A DNA stretch of 64,000 bases from Pseudooctadecabacter sp. (GCF_020627745.1 NZ_JAHDGE010000006.1:62001-126000); one strand, 5' to 3'. Numbered from the stretch's first letter, positions 35,880 through 46,509 are shown. Notes: generated from the letters alone by a model not told the origin. Numbers and translations are program-made.

Positions 35880-36694
35880 GTCATTTTGTAGGTCGGGTGG
35901 AACATGCCCTTGGGCGACAGCGTAAAGATATCCGCGCCGCCCGAGGTAATCCCGATGGAATGTTCAAACTGCGCCGACAGGGATTTGTCCCGCGTCACAG
36001 CAGTCCAGTCGTCAGCGAGGATTTTGGTTTCAGGCCTGCCAAGATTCACCATCGGTTCGATGGTGAAGAACATGCCTTCCTCCAGCACGGGGCCCGTGCC
36101 CGCACGCCCGTAGTGCAACACGTTAGGCGGCGCATGAAACACCAGTCCCAGCCCGTGCCCGCAAAAATCGCGCACAACAGACATGCGCTGCGCCTCGACG
36201 TAAGATTGGATCGCATGGCCGATGTCACCAAAGGTATTGCCGGGTTTGGCGGCTTCGATCCCCAACATCAGGGCGTCGTGGGTCACCTGCATCAGACGTT
36301 CGGCCTTTCGGTTTGGCTTGCCGCCTGCCACATACATCCGGCTGGTGTCCCCGAACCAGCCGTCAACAATCACGGTCACGTCGATATTCAGAATGTCGCC
36401 GGATTTCAGCTTTTTGTCGGACGGAATGCCGTGACACACCACGTGATTGATCGAAATGCAGCTGGCATGTTGATACCCTTTGTAACCGATCGTGGCAGAG
36501 GTCGCACCGGCGTCGGTCACCCAGTCTGTGATCAACTGATCCAGATGGCCGGTCGTGACACCCGGTTCCACATGCTCGGCTATCCGGTCCAGAATTTCGG
36601 CAGCCAAACGCCCTGCTGCGTGCATGCCTGCAAAATCGCTCGGGTCGTACAGTCGAATGCCATCCTTGGTCAGGCGCGCTTTGTTGGTGCTCAC
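35876..36694 (-). CDS. map: Methionine aminopeptidase, type I
   Basis: Removes the initiator methionine from nascent proteins; binuclear metal enzyme, 272 residues. Metal ligands and pocket are visible in HASCISINHVVCHGIP, ILNIDVTVIVDGWFGDTSRM, VVRDFCGHGLGLVFH, FFTIEPMVN and SAQFEHSIGIT. The start is a GTG at 36694 (VSTNKARLTKDGIRLYD) with AAGGA nine bases upstream; the longer frame adds about 50 untypical residues. A repeat element lies upstream, between it and sfsA. Confidence 0.92.
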   Translation of the reverse strand: MSTNKARLTKDGIRLYDPSDFAGMHAAGRLAAEILDRIAEHVEPGVTTGHLDQLITDWVTDAGATSATIGYKGYQHASCISINHVVCHGIPSDKKLKSGDILNIDVTVIVDGWFGDTSRMYVAGGKPNRKAERLMQVTHDALMLGIEAAKPGNTFGDIGHAIQSYVEAQRMSVVRDFCGHGLGLVFHAPPNVLHYGRAGTGPVLEEGMFFTIEPMVNLGRPETKILADDWTAVTRDKSLSAQFEHSIGITSGGADIFTLSPKGMFHPTYKMT

Positions 36695-36758
36695 GTGTTC
36701 AATCCTTCTCACTCGCCCTTCAGATAAGACATCGCGGGGCGGTTCTAAACCCCCTGCC

Positions 36759-36794
36759 TTCATCTTGGCCCATACAACTCCCCCCGGAGGGTCG
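36759..36794. repeat. Dispersed repeat copy C between map and sfsA
   Basis: TTCATCTTGGCCCATACAA followed by CTCCCCCCGGAGGGTCG. It differs from copy B by one inserted base and a few substitutions. It lies directly beside the sfsA stop and may help terminate that minus-strand transcript. Confidence 0.65.
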
Positions 36795-36795
36795 A

Positions 36796-37491
36796 TCAGC
36801 CAAAGGCGACAGGCCGCCGCAACGCCACACCCTCGGGCGTTACGTCGCAATCAAAGCACATGACCTCAACGCCTGCGGCTGTGGCGGCTGCAAACGCCGC
36901 CGCATAGGCGGGGTCAATGTCGGCGGCCACCGCCACGCGGTCACAATCGCCGCGCTGGATCAGGAACAGCAAAACCGCGCGGTGGCCTTCGGCGACCATG
37001 GCCGCCAGATCACCCAGATGCTTGGCCCCGCGTGCGGTGACAGAATCAGGGAATTCGGCAAGACCGCTTTGGCGCATCAAGGTCACGGATTTGACCTCCA
37101 GATAACAATCGCGGCGGCCCGCACCGGACAGCAGAAAATCCACACGACTTTTGTCGCGGTATTTCACTTCCGGCCGGAGGGTGTCGTAACCGTCGAGGTC
37201 CGTCAGTCCTGACGCCAAAGCCTCGGCCACGATGCCATTGGCGGCCCCTGTGTCGATGCCCACCAGTGCGCCATCCGCCTCAACAATGCGCCACCCCCAA
37301 TCCAGCTTTTTGCGGGGGTCGTTGTTCCCCTCCAGCCAGACACGCAACCCTTCGTCTTTCAGGCCCATCATGGACCCGGGGTTGGGGCAATGGGCCTTTA
37401 CAACCCGCCCGTCTTCCAATTCCACATCACACAAAAACCGCATGTAACGGCGGATCAGACGACCGGACACAAGGGGAGTGGCAAAGCGCAT
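36796..37491 (-). CDS. sfsA: SfsA family protein (sugar fermentation stimulation / nuclease)
   Basis: A 231-residue SfsA-family protein. PLVSGRLIRRYMRFLCDVELEDG and KAHCPNPGSMMGL open the chain, RVDFLLSGAGRRDCYLEVKSVTL in the middle carries the nuclease-like acid/Lys pattern, and FLIQRGDCDRVAVAADID is near the end. E. coli SfsA was named as a maltose regulator, and a DNA/RNA nuclease activity has been proposed. The start at 37491 (MRFATPL) fits the family; six residues longer is possible. It is divergent from cinA. Confidence 0.9.
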   Translation of the reverse strand: MRFATPLVSGRLIRRYMRFLCDVELEDGRVVKAHCPNPGSMMGLKDEGLRVWLEGNNDPRKKLDWGWRIVEADGALVGIDTGAANGIVAEALASGLTDLDGYDTLRPEVKYRDKSRVDFLLSGAGRRDCYLEVKSVTLMRQSGLAEFPDSVTARGAKHLGDLAAMVAEGHRAVLLFLIQRGDCDRVAVAADIDPAYAAAFAAATAAGVEVMCFDCDVTPEGVALRRPVAFG

Positions 37492-37530
37492 ATTCGCCCC
37501 ATATACCATCAGACAGGACAGGAGAATACC

Positions 37531-38256
37531 ATGCCAAACCCAACCGCTGCGATGCTTGTGATCGGCGACGAAATCCTTTCAGGCCGGACCCGCGACGCGA
37601 ATATGCATCATTTGGCAAACGAGCTGACGGCCCATGGTATCGACCTGAAGGAAGTGCGCGTGGTCAGTGATGACGCCGCCGCAATCATCGCCGCCGTGCA
37701 GGCCCTGTCGACGGGGTATGACAGCGTGTTCACTTCTGGCGGGATCGGCCCCACCCATGATGACATCACCGCCGATTGCATCGCTGAGGCCTTTGGCGAC
37801 ACCATCGACATCCGCGATGATGCGCGTGCTTTGTTGCAGGCCCACTATGACCGTGATGGCAAAGAATTTAACGCCGCCCGTCAACGCATGGCGCGCATTC
37901 CGGCCTCGGCCACGTTGATCGACAATCCGGTGTCCGTGGCGCCTGGGTTTACGGTGCGCAATGTGCATGTGATGGCAGGCGTGCCGTCGGTGTTCCGCGC
38001 CATGGTGGCGTCGGTTCTGCCGACCTTGACGGGGGGCGCGCCACTGATTTCGGAAACGCTGCGTGTGGATCGCGGTGAGGGCGATATCGCAGGCCCCTTG
38101 GGGGAGGTTGACGCCATGTACCCCGATTTGTCGCTGGGCTCCTACCCGTTCCAAAGCGGCACGGGACAGTATGGCGCGAACATCGTGATCCGTGGGCAGG
38201 ACCGCGCCCGGATTGATGCGGCCCTGGCCGATTTGCGGGCCGCGTTTCCCGAATGA
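37531..38256 (+). CDS. CinA-type molybdopterin-binding domain protein
   Basis: A 241-residue protein with only the N-terminal MoaB/Mog-like (COG1058) domain of CinA. AAMLVIGDEILSGRTRDANMHHLANEL at the N-terminus and VFTSGGIGPTHDDITADCIAEAF define it. The separate C-terminal NMN-deamidase domain of full-length CinA is absent. Stand-alone members act in nucleotide or pyrophosphate repair in other organisms, but the role here is not clear. GGAGAA precedes the ATG. It overlaps the GNAT gene (ATGA) and starts a four-gene run. Confidence 0.85.
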   Translation: MPNPTAAMLVIGDEILSGRTRDANMHHLANELTAHGIDLKEVRVVSDDAAAIIAAVQALSTGYDSVFTSGGIGPTHDDITADCIAEAFGDTIDIRDDARALLQAHYDRDGKEFNAARQRMARIPASATLIDNPVSVAPGFTVRNVHVMAGVPSVFRAMVASVLPTLTGGAPLISETLRVDRGEGDIAGPLGEVDAMYPDLSLGSYPFQSGTGQYGANIVIRGQDRARIDAALADLRAAFPE

Positions 38257-38972
38257 CGCCTGAGGCCCTGACCGCGCTGATTGATGCCACTTGGCCCGCC
38301 AAATCCATGACGGACGTGGCAGGCTGGACCATCCGTGAGGGCGCGGGCGGCGGCAGTCGCGTGTCGGCGGCCACGGCGACGCCCACGGCCAAGATCAACG
38401 AACGCGGACAAGCGGAAGCCTCCATGCGCGCCTTGGGGCAACGCCCGTTGTTCATGGTCCGCCACGGCGAAGACGCGCTGGATGCCGCGCTTGAGGCCGA
38501 TGGCTATGCCATCAAGGACCCCGTCACATATTACACCGCCCCGACTGCGACATTGGCCGCGGAACGCCCCCCGGCTGTCACCTGTTTTCAGGTCTGGCCC
38601 CCGCTGGCCACGCAGGCCGAGATTTGGGACGCAGGCGGTGTTGATGACGCGCGGCTGGCCGTGATGGCCCGTGCCGCTGGCCCGAAGACATGCGTGTTGG
38701 GTCGCATCCACGACACGCCCGCAGGCACGGCCTTTGCCGCGATCCATGACGGCACCGCCATGCTTCACGCGATTGAAACCGCCCACGCCTTTCGCCGCAA
38801 CGGGCTTGCCCGCCACATGATCCGCGCCTTGGCGTTCTGGGCGCAGGACCACGAAGCTGCCCAGATTGCGCTGTTGGTGACAAAGGCCAATGTGGGGGCA
38901 AATGCCCTCTACACTTCCCTCGGCATGACCCCTGTGGGAGGATACCACTACCGCATCCACCCGGAGGCCTGA
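38253..38972 (+). CDS. GNAT family N-acetyltransferase
   Basis: A 239-residue acyltransferase-fold protein. The CoA-binding segment AFRRNGLARHMIRALAFWAQ in the C-terminal half carries the R-x2-G-x-A pattern of the GNAT family. NVGANALYTSLGMTPVGGYHYR closes the chain in the usual way. The N-terminal half (WTIREGAGGGSRVSAATA) is family-specific and not matched to a known substrate. It is translationally coupled to the cinA-like gene and followed two bases later by the CMD-family gene. Confidence 0.88.
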   Translation: MTPEALTALIDATWPAKSMTDVAGWTIREGAGGGSRVSAATATPTAKINERGQAEASMRALGQRPLFMVRHGEDALDAALEADGYAIKDPVTYYTAPTATLAAERPPAVTCFQVWPPLATQAEIWDAGGVDDARLAVMARAAGPKTCVLGRIHDTPAGTAFAAIHDGTAMLHAIETAHAFRRNGLARHMIRALAFWAQDHEAAQIALLVTKANVGANALYTSLGMTPVGGYHYRIHPEA

Positions 38973-38973
38973 G

Positions 38974-39540
38974 ATGACCAAACTGCCAACCGCCCTGAAC
39001 CTGCCTGCACAGGATCCGCTGCCGGACCACATCGGGAAATACTTTGACGTATGTGACGACAAGCTGGGCTTCGTGCCCAACGTCCTGCGGGCCTATGCCT
39101 TTGACGGGGCCAAGTTCGATGCGTTTTCGGCCATGTACAACGATCTGATGCTGGCGGAGTCGGGCCTGACAAAGCTGGAGAGGGAGATGATCGCGGTGGT
39201 CGTGTCCTCCATCAACAAATGTTTCTATTGCCTGACGGCCCATGGCCAAGCCGTGCGCGCCCTGTCGGGTGATCCCAAGCTGGGGGAGATGCTTGTGATG
39301 AACTGGCGGGTGGCCGATCTGGACGGGCGTCAAACGGCGATGTTGGGCTTTGCCGAGAAAGTCACCAAGGCCAGCGCGGAGGTCACAGAGGATGATCGCA
39401 CCGCCCTGCGCACCGCCGGATTTACCGACCGCGACATTTGGGACATCACCGCAGTGGTCGGGTTTTTCAACATGACGAACCGCATGGCGTCGGCGACTGA
39501 CATGCGCCCGAACGACGATTATCACGCGCAAAACAGATGA
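38974..39540 (+). CDS. Peroxidase-related CMD/AhpD-fold enzyme
   Basis: A 188-residue protein of the carboxymuconolactone decarboxylase/AhpD family, peroxidase-related subgroup. The redox motif C-F-Y-C (Cys83, Cys86) sits in NKCFYCLTAHGQAVR, with the conserved His three residues later. YFDVCDDKLGFVPNVLRAYA at the N-terminus and DIWDITAVVGFFNMTNRMAS near the end are typical. It probably reduces hydroperoxides or protects against them. Its stop overlaps the OmpA-family gene (ATGA). Confidence 0.88.
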   Translation: MTKLPTALNLPAQDPLPDHIGKYFDVCDDKLGFVPNVLRAYAFDGAKFDAFSAMYNDLMLAESGLTKLEREMIAVVVSSINKCFYCLTAHGQAVRALSGDPKLGEMLVMNWRVADLDGRQTAMLGFAEKVTKASAEVTEDDRTALRTAGFTDRDIWDITAVVGFFNMTNRMASATDMRPNDDYHAQNR

Positions 39541-40457
39541 TCCGTGCCGCGCTTCTGTCCCTTTTGCCGCTGCCTGCGCTGGCTGTCACGCTCGATATGC
39601 CGGCCAATGCGGTGCTGACGGCGGAAGAGGCGAGCGCGGCGGACAGCTACGACATGCCCGTTGGCAGCTGGACGATTGATGGGTTGCCGACACGCACGGC
39701 CACCGGGGCTGTCACCCAGCAGGCGTGGCGCATCGAGGCTACGGGACTGACCACTTTCCAGATCATCGAACCGCTTGAAACGCAGCTGGTTGAGGCCGGT
39801 TTCGAGGTTGTTTTTACCTGCACCGATGATGTCTGTGGCGGATTTGATTTCAGGTTCGGGACACGGGTGCTCCCCGCACCGGATATGCAGGTCAATTTCG
39901 GCGACTACCGCTATCTTGCAGCGCAGCGCGTGTCGGGCGACGGGGACGAGGTTGTCAGCCTTCTGGCCAGCCGGACGTCAACGGCGGGATTTGTCCAGAT
40001 CACCCGCGTCGGCGGAATCTCTGAGGCTTTGGCGACGACAGGCGCACCGGCGGTCCGGGCGCAGGCACCGGTTGTCACCGGTGATCTGGCGCTCGAACTG
40101 GAAACGACGGGCCGTTTCGTCTTGTCGGACCTGACATTCGAAACCGGATCGGCGCAGTTGGGGGAGGCGTCCTTCGACAGCTTGCAGAGGCTGGCGGAAT
40201 ATCTGACAGCAAACCCGGACCGGCAGGTCGCCCTTGTGGGGCATACGGATGCGGTCGGGTCTCTCGACGGGAATATCGCGCTGTCAAAACGGCGTGCCGG
40301 ATCGGTTCTGGAACGCCTTGTGACGCGGTACAATATCCCCCGCCGCCAGCTGGACGCACAGGGGATGGGGTATCTGGCACCGGTGGCCACGAACGTGACA
40401 GACGAGGGCCGCGATGCGAACCGGCGGGTCGAGGTCATCATCACATCGACCGAATAA
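39537..40457 (+). CDS. OmpA-family peptidoglycan-associated protein
   Basis: A 306-residue exported protein. The signal peptide (MIRAALLSLLPLPALAV) is followed by a domain of about 170 residues with a cysteine pair (VFTCTDDVCGGFDF) and no recognised family. The C-terminal OmpA domain has FETGSAQLGEASFDSLQRLA, VALVGHTDAVGSLDGNIALS and RRQLDAQGMGYLAPVATN, which bind diaminopimelate of peptidoglycan. It ends a cinA-GNAT-CMD-ompA run. There is no lipobox, so it is probably periplasmic or an outer-membrane protein without a lipid anchor. Confidence 0.87.
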   Translation: MIRAALLSLLPLPALAVTLDMPANAVLTAEEASAADSYDMPVGSWTIDGLPTRTATGAVTQQAWRIEATGLTTFQIIEPLETQLVEAGFEVVFTCTDDVCGGFDFRFGTRVLPAPDMQVNFGDYRYLAAQRVSGDGDEVVSLLASRTSTAGFVQITRVGGISEALATTGAPAVRAQAPVVTGDLALELETTGRFVLSDLTFETGSAQLGEASFDSLQRLAEYLTANPDRQVALVGHTDAVGSLDGNIALSKRRAGSVLERLVTRYNIPRRQLDAQGMGYLAPVATNVTDEGRDANRRVEVIITSTE

Positions 40458-40482
40458 AAAAAACGCAGCCCGAAGGCTGCGT
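40456..40482 (-). terminator. Terminator of the lysR transcript
   Basis: ACGCAGCC-CGAA-GGCTGCGT, perfect 8-bp stem; the A-tract at 40456-40463 becomes a T-run on the minus strand. It also lies directly after the OmpA-family stop but lacks a T-run in that direction. Confidence 0.85.
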
Positions 40483-40531
40483 CAGGTCGGGCGATAGCAC
40501 CCATGGGAATTCATGACCAAAGCTTGGTGAT

Positions 40532-41437
40532 CTACCAGGCGTCCGGGCCTTTTTCGGCAAAGGCATGCACCAGAAAGTCGATAAAGGCGCGGACCTTGGG
40601 CTGTGTGAAACGACCGGGCGGATAGACCGCGTAAATACCTTGGGTTTCCACCGGCAGGTCGGGGATCGCCTCTTCGATCAGGCCTTTTTCCATTGCATCA
40701 GCGTAAAGGAAGGACGGCAGATAGGCGATGCCAAGGCCCGAGATTGCGGCATTCAACAAGGACTGACCGTCGTTCACCGTCAACCAACCAGCCGTGCGAA
40801 CCTGACGTTTCTCGCCTGAAGGCGCTGTCAGTTTCCAGACCGCGGAATTGGCCTGATTGGAATAATGCAGCAGTTTGTGTTCATTCAGATCGTCGATCTT
40901 TTCGGGGCGGCCGTATTGTTCGAAATAAGCAGGCGACGCGACCATCCTGCGGGAGGTTTCGGTCAATTTGCGTGCCCTCAAGGTGCTGTCTTCCAGCTCA
41001 CCAATACGGACGGCCATGTCGAACCCTTCGGAAATCAGTTCGACATAACGGTTGTTGAGGACCATGTTGACCGTGATGTCAGGAAATTCGCCAAGGAAAT
41101 CACCCAAGACCGGGGACAGATGATTAACGCCGAAATCAGTGGCAACCGAGATGCGCAGCAGACCGGACGGTGCGCTTTGCATTGACGTGACAAGGGCGTC
41201 TGCCTCACCTGCGTCATTCAGAACGCGACGGGCGCGGTCGTAATAGGCAAGGCCGATTTCTGTCGGGCTGACCCGACGGGTCGTGCGGTTCAAAAGGCGG
41301 GCACCAAGGCGCGCTTCGAGAGAGGACACATGCTTGGACACGGCGGATTTCGAAATCCCCATCTTCTTGGCTGCGTCGGTAAATCCACCCTGGTCCACGA
41401 CAGTGGCAAAGGCTTCCATTTCGGTCAGGCGATCCAT
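40532..41437 (-). CDS. LysR-family transcriptional regulator
   Basis: A 301-residue LTTR. The N-terminal winged helix reads MEAFATVVDQGGFTDAAKKMGISKSAVSKHVSSLEARLG, with RLLNRTTRRVSPTEIG following. The C-terminal effector domain begins at about residue 90 (GLLRISVATDFGVNHLSPVL), and it ends FIDFLVHAFAE. It groups with the CrgA/DsdC-like regulators. Its target is not known. The divergent space upstream is short and contains no obvious partner gene; PfpI lies upstream on the same strand, so that gene is a candidate neighbour only. Confidence 0.92.
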   Translation of the reverse strand: MDRLTEMEAFATVVDQGGFTDAAKKMGISKSAVSKHVSSLEARLGARLLNRTTRRVSPTEIGLAYYDRARRVLNDAGEADALVTSMQSAPSGLLRISVATDFGVNHLSPVLGDFLGEFPDITVNMVLNNRYVELISEGFDMAVRIGELEDSTLRARKLTETSRRMVASPAYFEQYGRPEKIDDLNEHKLLHYSNQANSAVWKLTAPSGEKRQVRTAGWLTVNDGQSLLNAAISGLGIAYLPSFLYADAMEKGLIEEAIPDLPVETQGIYAVYPPGRFTQPKVRAFIDFLVHAFAEKGPDAW

Positions 41438-41556
41438 GCGTCGTCCTCGGTTTGCGTCTTTGTTCGAGGATCATCTATCGGGTCGAAATCGGGCAGGACT
41501 GAGACGCTGGCCTGACAATTACGCGGTTTCTGCACGACTGTTGCGAGGCAGGAAAC

Positions 41557-41589
41557 GCAAAACCGCCCCGCTTTGAGGGCGGGGCGGTT
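41557..41589 (-). terminator. Terminator of the PfpI-family gene
   Basis: AACCGCCCCGC (41561-41571) pairs perfectly with GCGGGGCGGTT (41579-41589) around a 7-base loop, with a four-T run on the minus strand. Confidence 0.85.
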
Positions 41590-41605
41590 GGTCGTGATGT
41601 GGTGA

Positions 41606-42169
41606 TCAGGCCGCGATGTCGCGGGGGTGTTTACCCTCTTCCACCTCTTCCACGATCTTGGACACAAAGTCCTTCAGATCGTCGGGATTACGGCTGGTGA
41701 TGATCCCGTTGCTGATGGCGACGGATTGATCAACCCAGTTGGCACCGGCGTTTTCAACGTCCGTGCGGATCGAGTGATAGGACGTCATTTCGCGCCCTTT
41801 GGCGATGCCTGCCTCGACCAGCAGCCATGGGGCATGACAGACTGCGGCGATAATCTTGCCAGCGTCCGCAAAGGCGCGGATCAGAAGCATTGTGTCCTTG
41901 TCGACCCGCAAAAGGTCGGGGTTGATCTGGCCGCCGGGCAGCACAAGGGCGTCATAATCTTCGACCTTCGCGTCCGCGATTTTCAGGTCTGCCTCGGCTT
42001 CCCGACCCCAGTCGTCGCCTTCCCACCCTTTAATGGCGTTGCCGTCCAGTGTGGCCACATGCACGGTGGCCCCTTTGGCACGCAACTGGTCGCGGGGAAA
42101 CTCGAGTTCGGATTGTTCAAACCCGTGGGTCGAGACGATGAGGATTTTGGATGCGTCGATAGTCGGCAT
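41606..42169 (-). CDS. DJ-1/PfpI family protein (type 1 glutamine amidotransferase-like)
   Basis: A 187-residue flavodoxin-like protein of the YhbO/PfpI/DJ-1 group. ILIVSTHGFEQSELEFPRDQL opens the chain, VEDYDALVLPGGQINPDLLR follows, and the nucleophile Cys is at about residue 111 in IIAAVCHAPWLLVEAG. Members act as stress proteins, glyoxalase III or protein/DNA deglycases; intracellular protease activity was an early proposal. The start at 42169 has AAAGGAG seven bases upstream, overriding the longer ORF start. Confidence 0.9.
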   Translation of the reverse strand: MPTIDASKILIVSTHGFEQSELEFPRDQLRAKGATVHVATLDGNAIKGWEGDDWGREAEADLKIADAKVEDYDALVLPGGQINPDLLRVDKDTMLLIRAFADAGKIIAAVCHAPWLLVEAGIAKGREMTSYHSIRTDVENAGANWVDQSVAISNGIITSRNPDDLKDFVSKIVEEVEEGKHPRDIAA

Positions 42170-42226
42170 TTCGATCTCCTTTAAGTTGCTTGAAGACACA
42201 ACGCGACTTGGCGGACGATGTTCCAG

Positions 42227-42889
42227 CTAGGGTTGCGAAAGTCCCGACATCACGGAAGCGACAAGTCCCCCGATCCGCGCCGCACCGTCCACGGATGGAT
42301 GCACCAGATCCCTGTCGTACAGCGTCAGGTTATCCGGCGCGATCACGCGGGCCGGATCAACAAAGGCCACCCCATCAAGGGATACAGCCATGGCGCGTTG
42401 CCGCGCCTTCAACAGATCAAGTGTGTCGCGACAGGGAGAAAACGGACCGCCCGCAACGCTGATGGGGTAATAGCCCAGCCAAATGACCTCGGCACCACCA
42501 GACCGGAGAGAGCGGACAAATTGCGGAATCGCACCGCGCTGACCGTCCGACGATATCAGCTGTTCCAGCACTGCGGCCTCACGAGGGGTGCCGCAGACAT
42601 CGCCAATGTCATTACCGCCGCCGTTGATTAAAACCACGTCCCAATCGCCGGCGACAAATTGTGTCGGGATGCCGCGCGATCCGATAAATGTCGCACCGGC
42701 GATGGATTGATTGGTGACGTTCTGACCGGTCCGCCCCTCGACCACCGCCGGAATGGATGCACCTTTTCCGCGATGCCACGCAAGAATGCTGTCGCCAATG
42801 GCCAAGACGTCCGCATCTGTGTCAACCGGCGGCGCTATAACCACGCAACCTGTCAGGATCGCACCGGCCAGAACCGCTGCAATCCTCAT
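42227..42889 (-). CDS. SGNH/GDSL-type hydrolase, lipoprotein
   Basis: A 220-residue lipid-anchored hydrolase. The lipobox LTGC places the acylated Cys at residue 15. The catalytic Ser is Ser34 in AIGDSILAW; NGGGNDIG supplies the oxyanion Gly/Asn, and DLVHPSVDGAARI the Asp-His pair. It probably acts on esters of lipids, sugars or peptidoglycan in the periplasm; the substrate is unknown. Its ATG overlaps the DUF2805 stop by four bases, so the pair is cotranscribed. Confidence 0.88.
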   Translation of the reverse strand: MRIAAVLAGAILTGCVVIAPPVDTDADVLAIGDSILAWHRGKGASIPAVVEGRTGQNVTNQSIAGATFIGSRGIPTQFVAGDWDVVLINGGGNDIGDVCGTPREAAVLEQLISSDGQRGAIPQFVRSLRSGGAEVIWLGYYPISVAGGPFSPCRDTLDLLKARQRAMAVSLDGVAFVDPARVIAPDNLTLYDRDLVHPSVDGAARIGGLVASVMSGLSQP

Positions 42890-43083
42890 TTATAGTGTTC
42901 CCGGCGCGATCCGAAATCATGCACCCGTTTGCGCCACGCCCGATAGCTGCCGGGTTTGAGGTTCGCCCGCATCAGCGCGACAACCTCTTTCTCGGTCAAT
43001 CCGAATTCCGCGTGGATCGTGGAAAACGGGATGTGATCACTCAATGCCATTTCGATGACGGCAGATGTATCGGCTTCGGTCAT
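42886..43083 (-). CDS. DUF2805/TIGR03643 family protein
   Basis: A small basic protein of 65 residues of the DUF2805 (TIGR03643) family, unknown function. It has a helix-turn-helix-like stretch HIPFSTIHAEFGLTEKEVVALM followed by a basic block SYRAWRKRVHDFGSRREHYK, so it might bind nucleic acid, which is inference. The start at 43083 (MTEADT) is fixed by AAGGAG seven bases before the ATG; the longer upstream frame is unlikely. It overlaps the downstream GDSL gene start. Confidence 0.85.
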   Translation of the reverse strand: MTEADTSAVIEMALSDHIPFSTIHAEFGLTEKEVVALMRANLKPGSYRAWRKRVHDFGSRREHYK

Positions 43084-43135
43084 GGTACGCTCCTTGACAC
43101 CAAGACCTAGGCCGCCACCCGTCGGGTCAACCCCG

Positions 43136-45206
<2,071 letters not shown>

Positions 45207-45294
45207 CCCAAACGCGACGTCACCCTCTTCTCTGGTTCTCAAATACCTAAATTCTTCGATTGCGTCACGCGCCGGGTGATCGGGTCAGACCACT

Positions 45295-45333
45295 GCGCCG
45301 CGCAGCGGCGCGGATCGGATTGGCGCAGCCAAT
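45295..45333. repeat. Two adjacent hairpins with the same GCA loop
   Basis: GCGCCGC-GCA-GCGGCGC (45295-45311) and ATTGGC-GCA-GCCAAT (45319-45333), both perfect. They lie downstream of the 129-residue gene's stop (minus strand) and upstream of fadH's promoter. Without a T-run they are probably transcript-end or processing hairpins. Confidence 0.5.
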
Positions 45334-45342
45334 TCGAAACCC

Positions 45343-45732
45343 TTACCCCAAGGTTTCGACACAATGCCTGCGAAAGGCCTTTTTCAACATATCCAACTCG
45401 GCCCGCAGCAACGACATTTCGGCGCGGATGTCTTCGGCAAGAGCATCGCCCGCAACGATGGAAAAACTTCCCAGAACCGTGTTGGATGCACCATCGGAAA
45501 TGACAAAGGTCTGCACCCCGTCGGCTATACGATCCGCCGGAACCGGCACGGATACGATCCAGTGTTCCTCGACGCGATCTTCCGTCACCTCGATGCCGTC
45601 CAGCACCTCGTCCAGATGGGTGACCTTGATGTCGGGCTGCCACTGCGCCTGTCCGGTGTGGCGCAATGCGCCGGTCCAGACCCCTTCGGCCAGCCGCAAT
45701 TTTGTCAGTTCGATATCGTTCGACATGGACAT
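45343..45732 (-). CDS. Hypothetical protein, C-terminal coiled coil
   Basis: A 129-residue protein without signal peptide. The first two thirds look beta-rich (WTGALRHTGQAQWQPDIKV, VEEHWIVSVPVPADRIADG). The C-terminal third is helical and likely coiled coil (IRAEMSLLRAELDMLKKAFRR). The single cysteine is near the end. I recognise no family; proteins with this layout seem to be confined to Rhodobacteraceae in my memory. It starts three bases after the DUF6478-like gene's stop and is clearly in the same operon. Confidence 0.7.
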   Translation of the reverse strand: MSMSNDIELTKLRLAEGVWTGALRHTGQAQWQPDIKVTHLDEVLDGIEVTEDRVEEHWIVSVPVPADRIADGVQTFVISDGASNTVLGSFSIVAGDALAEDIRAEMSLLRAELDMLKKAFRRHCVETLG

Positions 45733-45735
45733 CCC

Positions 45736-46509
45736 CTATAGTTCGGCGCGCGGATTGCGCGACAGGGTCACGTCGCGGATCGTGACCTGGTTCATTTCGG
45801 GCCCTTCAAAGATCAAATCGACCCACATGGAATCCACACGCTTTTCGTTCAGCTTTGTATAGGCCAGGTCGAATTCAACCATGATATGATCGTCATTCAG
45901 CGGCAGCTCGCGTACGATCTGTTCGGTGTTGGGCCCGTGTCGCACGTTCAGACGCGCGAAAATTTCAAGCGGCTTTTCGACTTCGACGATGGCTTCCAGT
46001 CGCAAAAGATGGGTTCGCAGCAGACCGTTGCAGCTGGCGTCGGGCAGATTGAGAACAAGGCTGAGGAACGAACCGTCAAACCGGAACACATCCATGCGCA
46101 ACCCGTAAGGGGCCAGATCGGCCTCGCGGATGTTGCGCAACTGGCGCAGGGTCAACTCGGAAATGTGGCAATCGTGAAACACCGTCACCTCATCGCCCAG
46201 CATGGTTTTGCTTTCGACCGACGCCATCCCCTTGACGGGCAATGCACCACGCCACAGTTGTGGCCGCCACGCCCAATCCGTGCCGGGCGGCTTGGGAAAC
46301 GACGATGAACCGATGCGCGGCAAGGCCAGACGGCTGTCCGCCGTATGTGTCAGTTCATCCAGTTTCTGACGCAATATCCGTGCCTGATTGCGACGCCGCC
46401 GCAGGACGGCCAGATCGGTCGTGGGCGCGGCATTGGCCGCACGCGCCCAAAAGGCCCGCGCGCGACGCATCAGGACGCGCTCCAATATCCCGCTTTTGTA
46501 GTGCACCAT
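45736..46509 (-). CDS. DUF6478-like protein
   Basis: A protein of about 257 residues, recalled as DUF6478 (Rhodobacteraceae), function unknown. The N-terminal part is basic and helical (RVLMRRARAFWARAANAAP). The rest is a beta-rich domain with WRPQLWRGALPVKGMASVES, TVFHDCHISELTLRQLRNI and RFDGSFLSLVLNLPDASCNGL. DDHIMVEFDLAYTKLNEKR lies near the C-terminus. No signal peptide. The start at 46509 (MVHYKSGI) is the best guess. The next gene, a coiled-coil hypothetical, follows after three bases. Confidence 0.72.
   Translation of the reverse strand: MVHYKSGILERVLMRRARAFWARAANAAPTTDLAVLRRRRNQARILRQKLDELTHTADSRLALPRIGSSSFPKPPGTDWAWRPQLWRGALPVKGMASVESKTMLGDEVTVFHDCHISELTLRQLRNIREADLAPYGLRMDVFRFDGSFLSLVLNLPDASCNGLLRTHLLRLEAIVEVEKPLEIFARLNVRHGPNTEQIVRELPLNDDHIMVEFDLAYTKLNEKRVDSMWVDLIFEGPEMNQVTIRDVTLSRNPRAEL

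Noticed and set aside
35876..36850. Longer start for map adding about 50 residues
   Set aside because: The extension is not family-like and overlaps the repeat element; GTG 36694 has a ribosome site.
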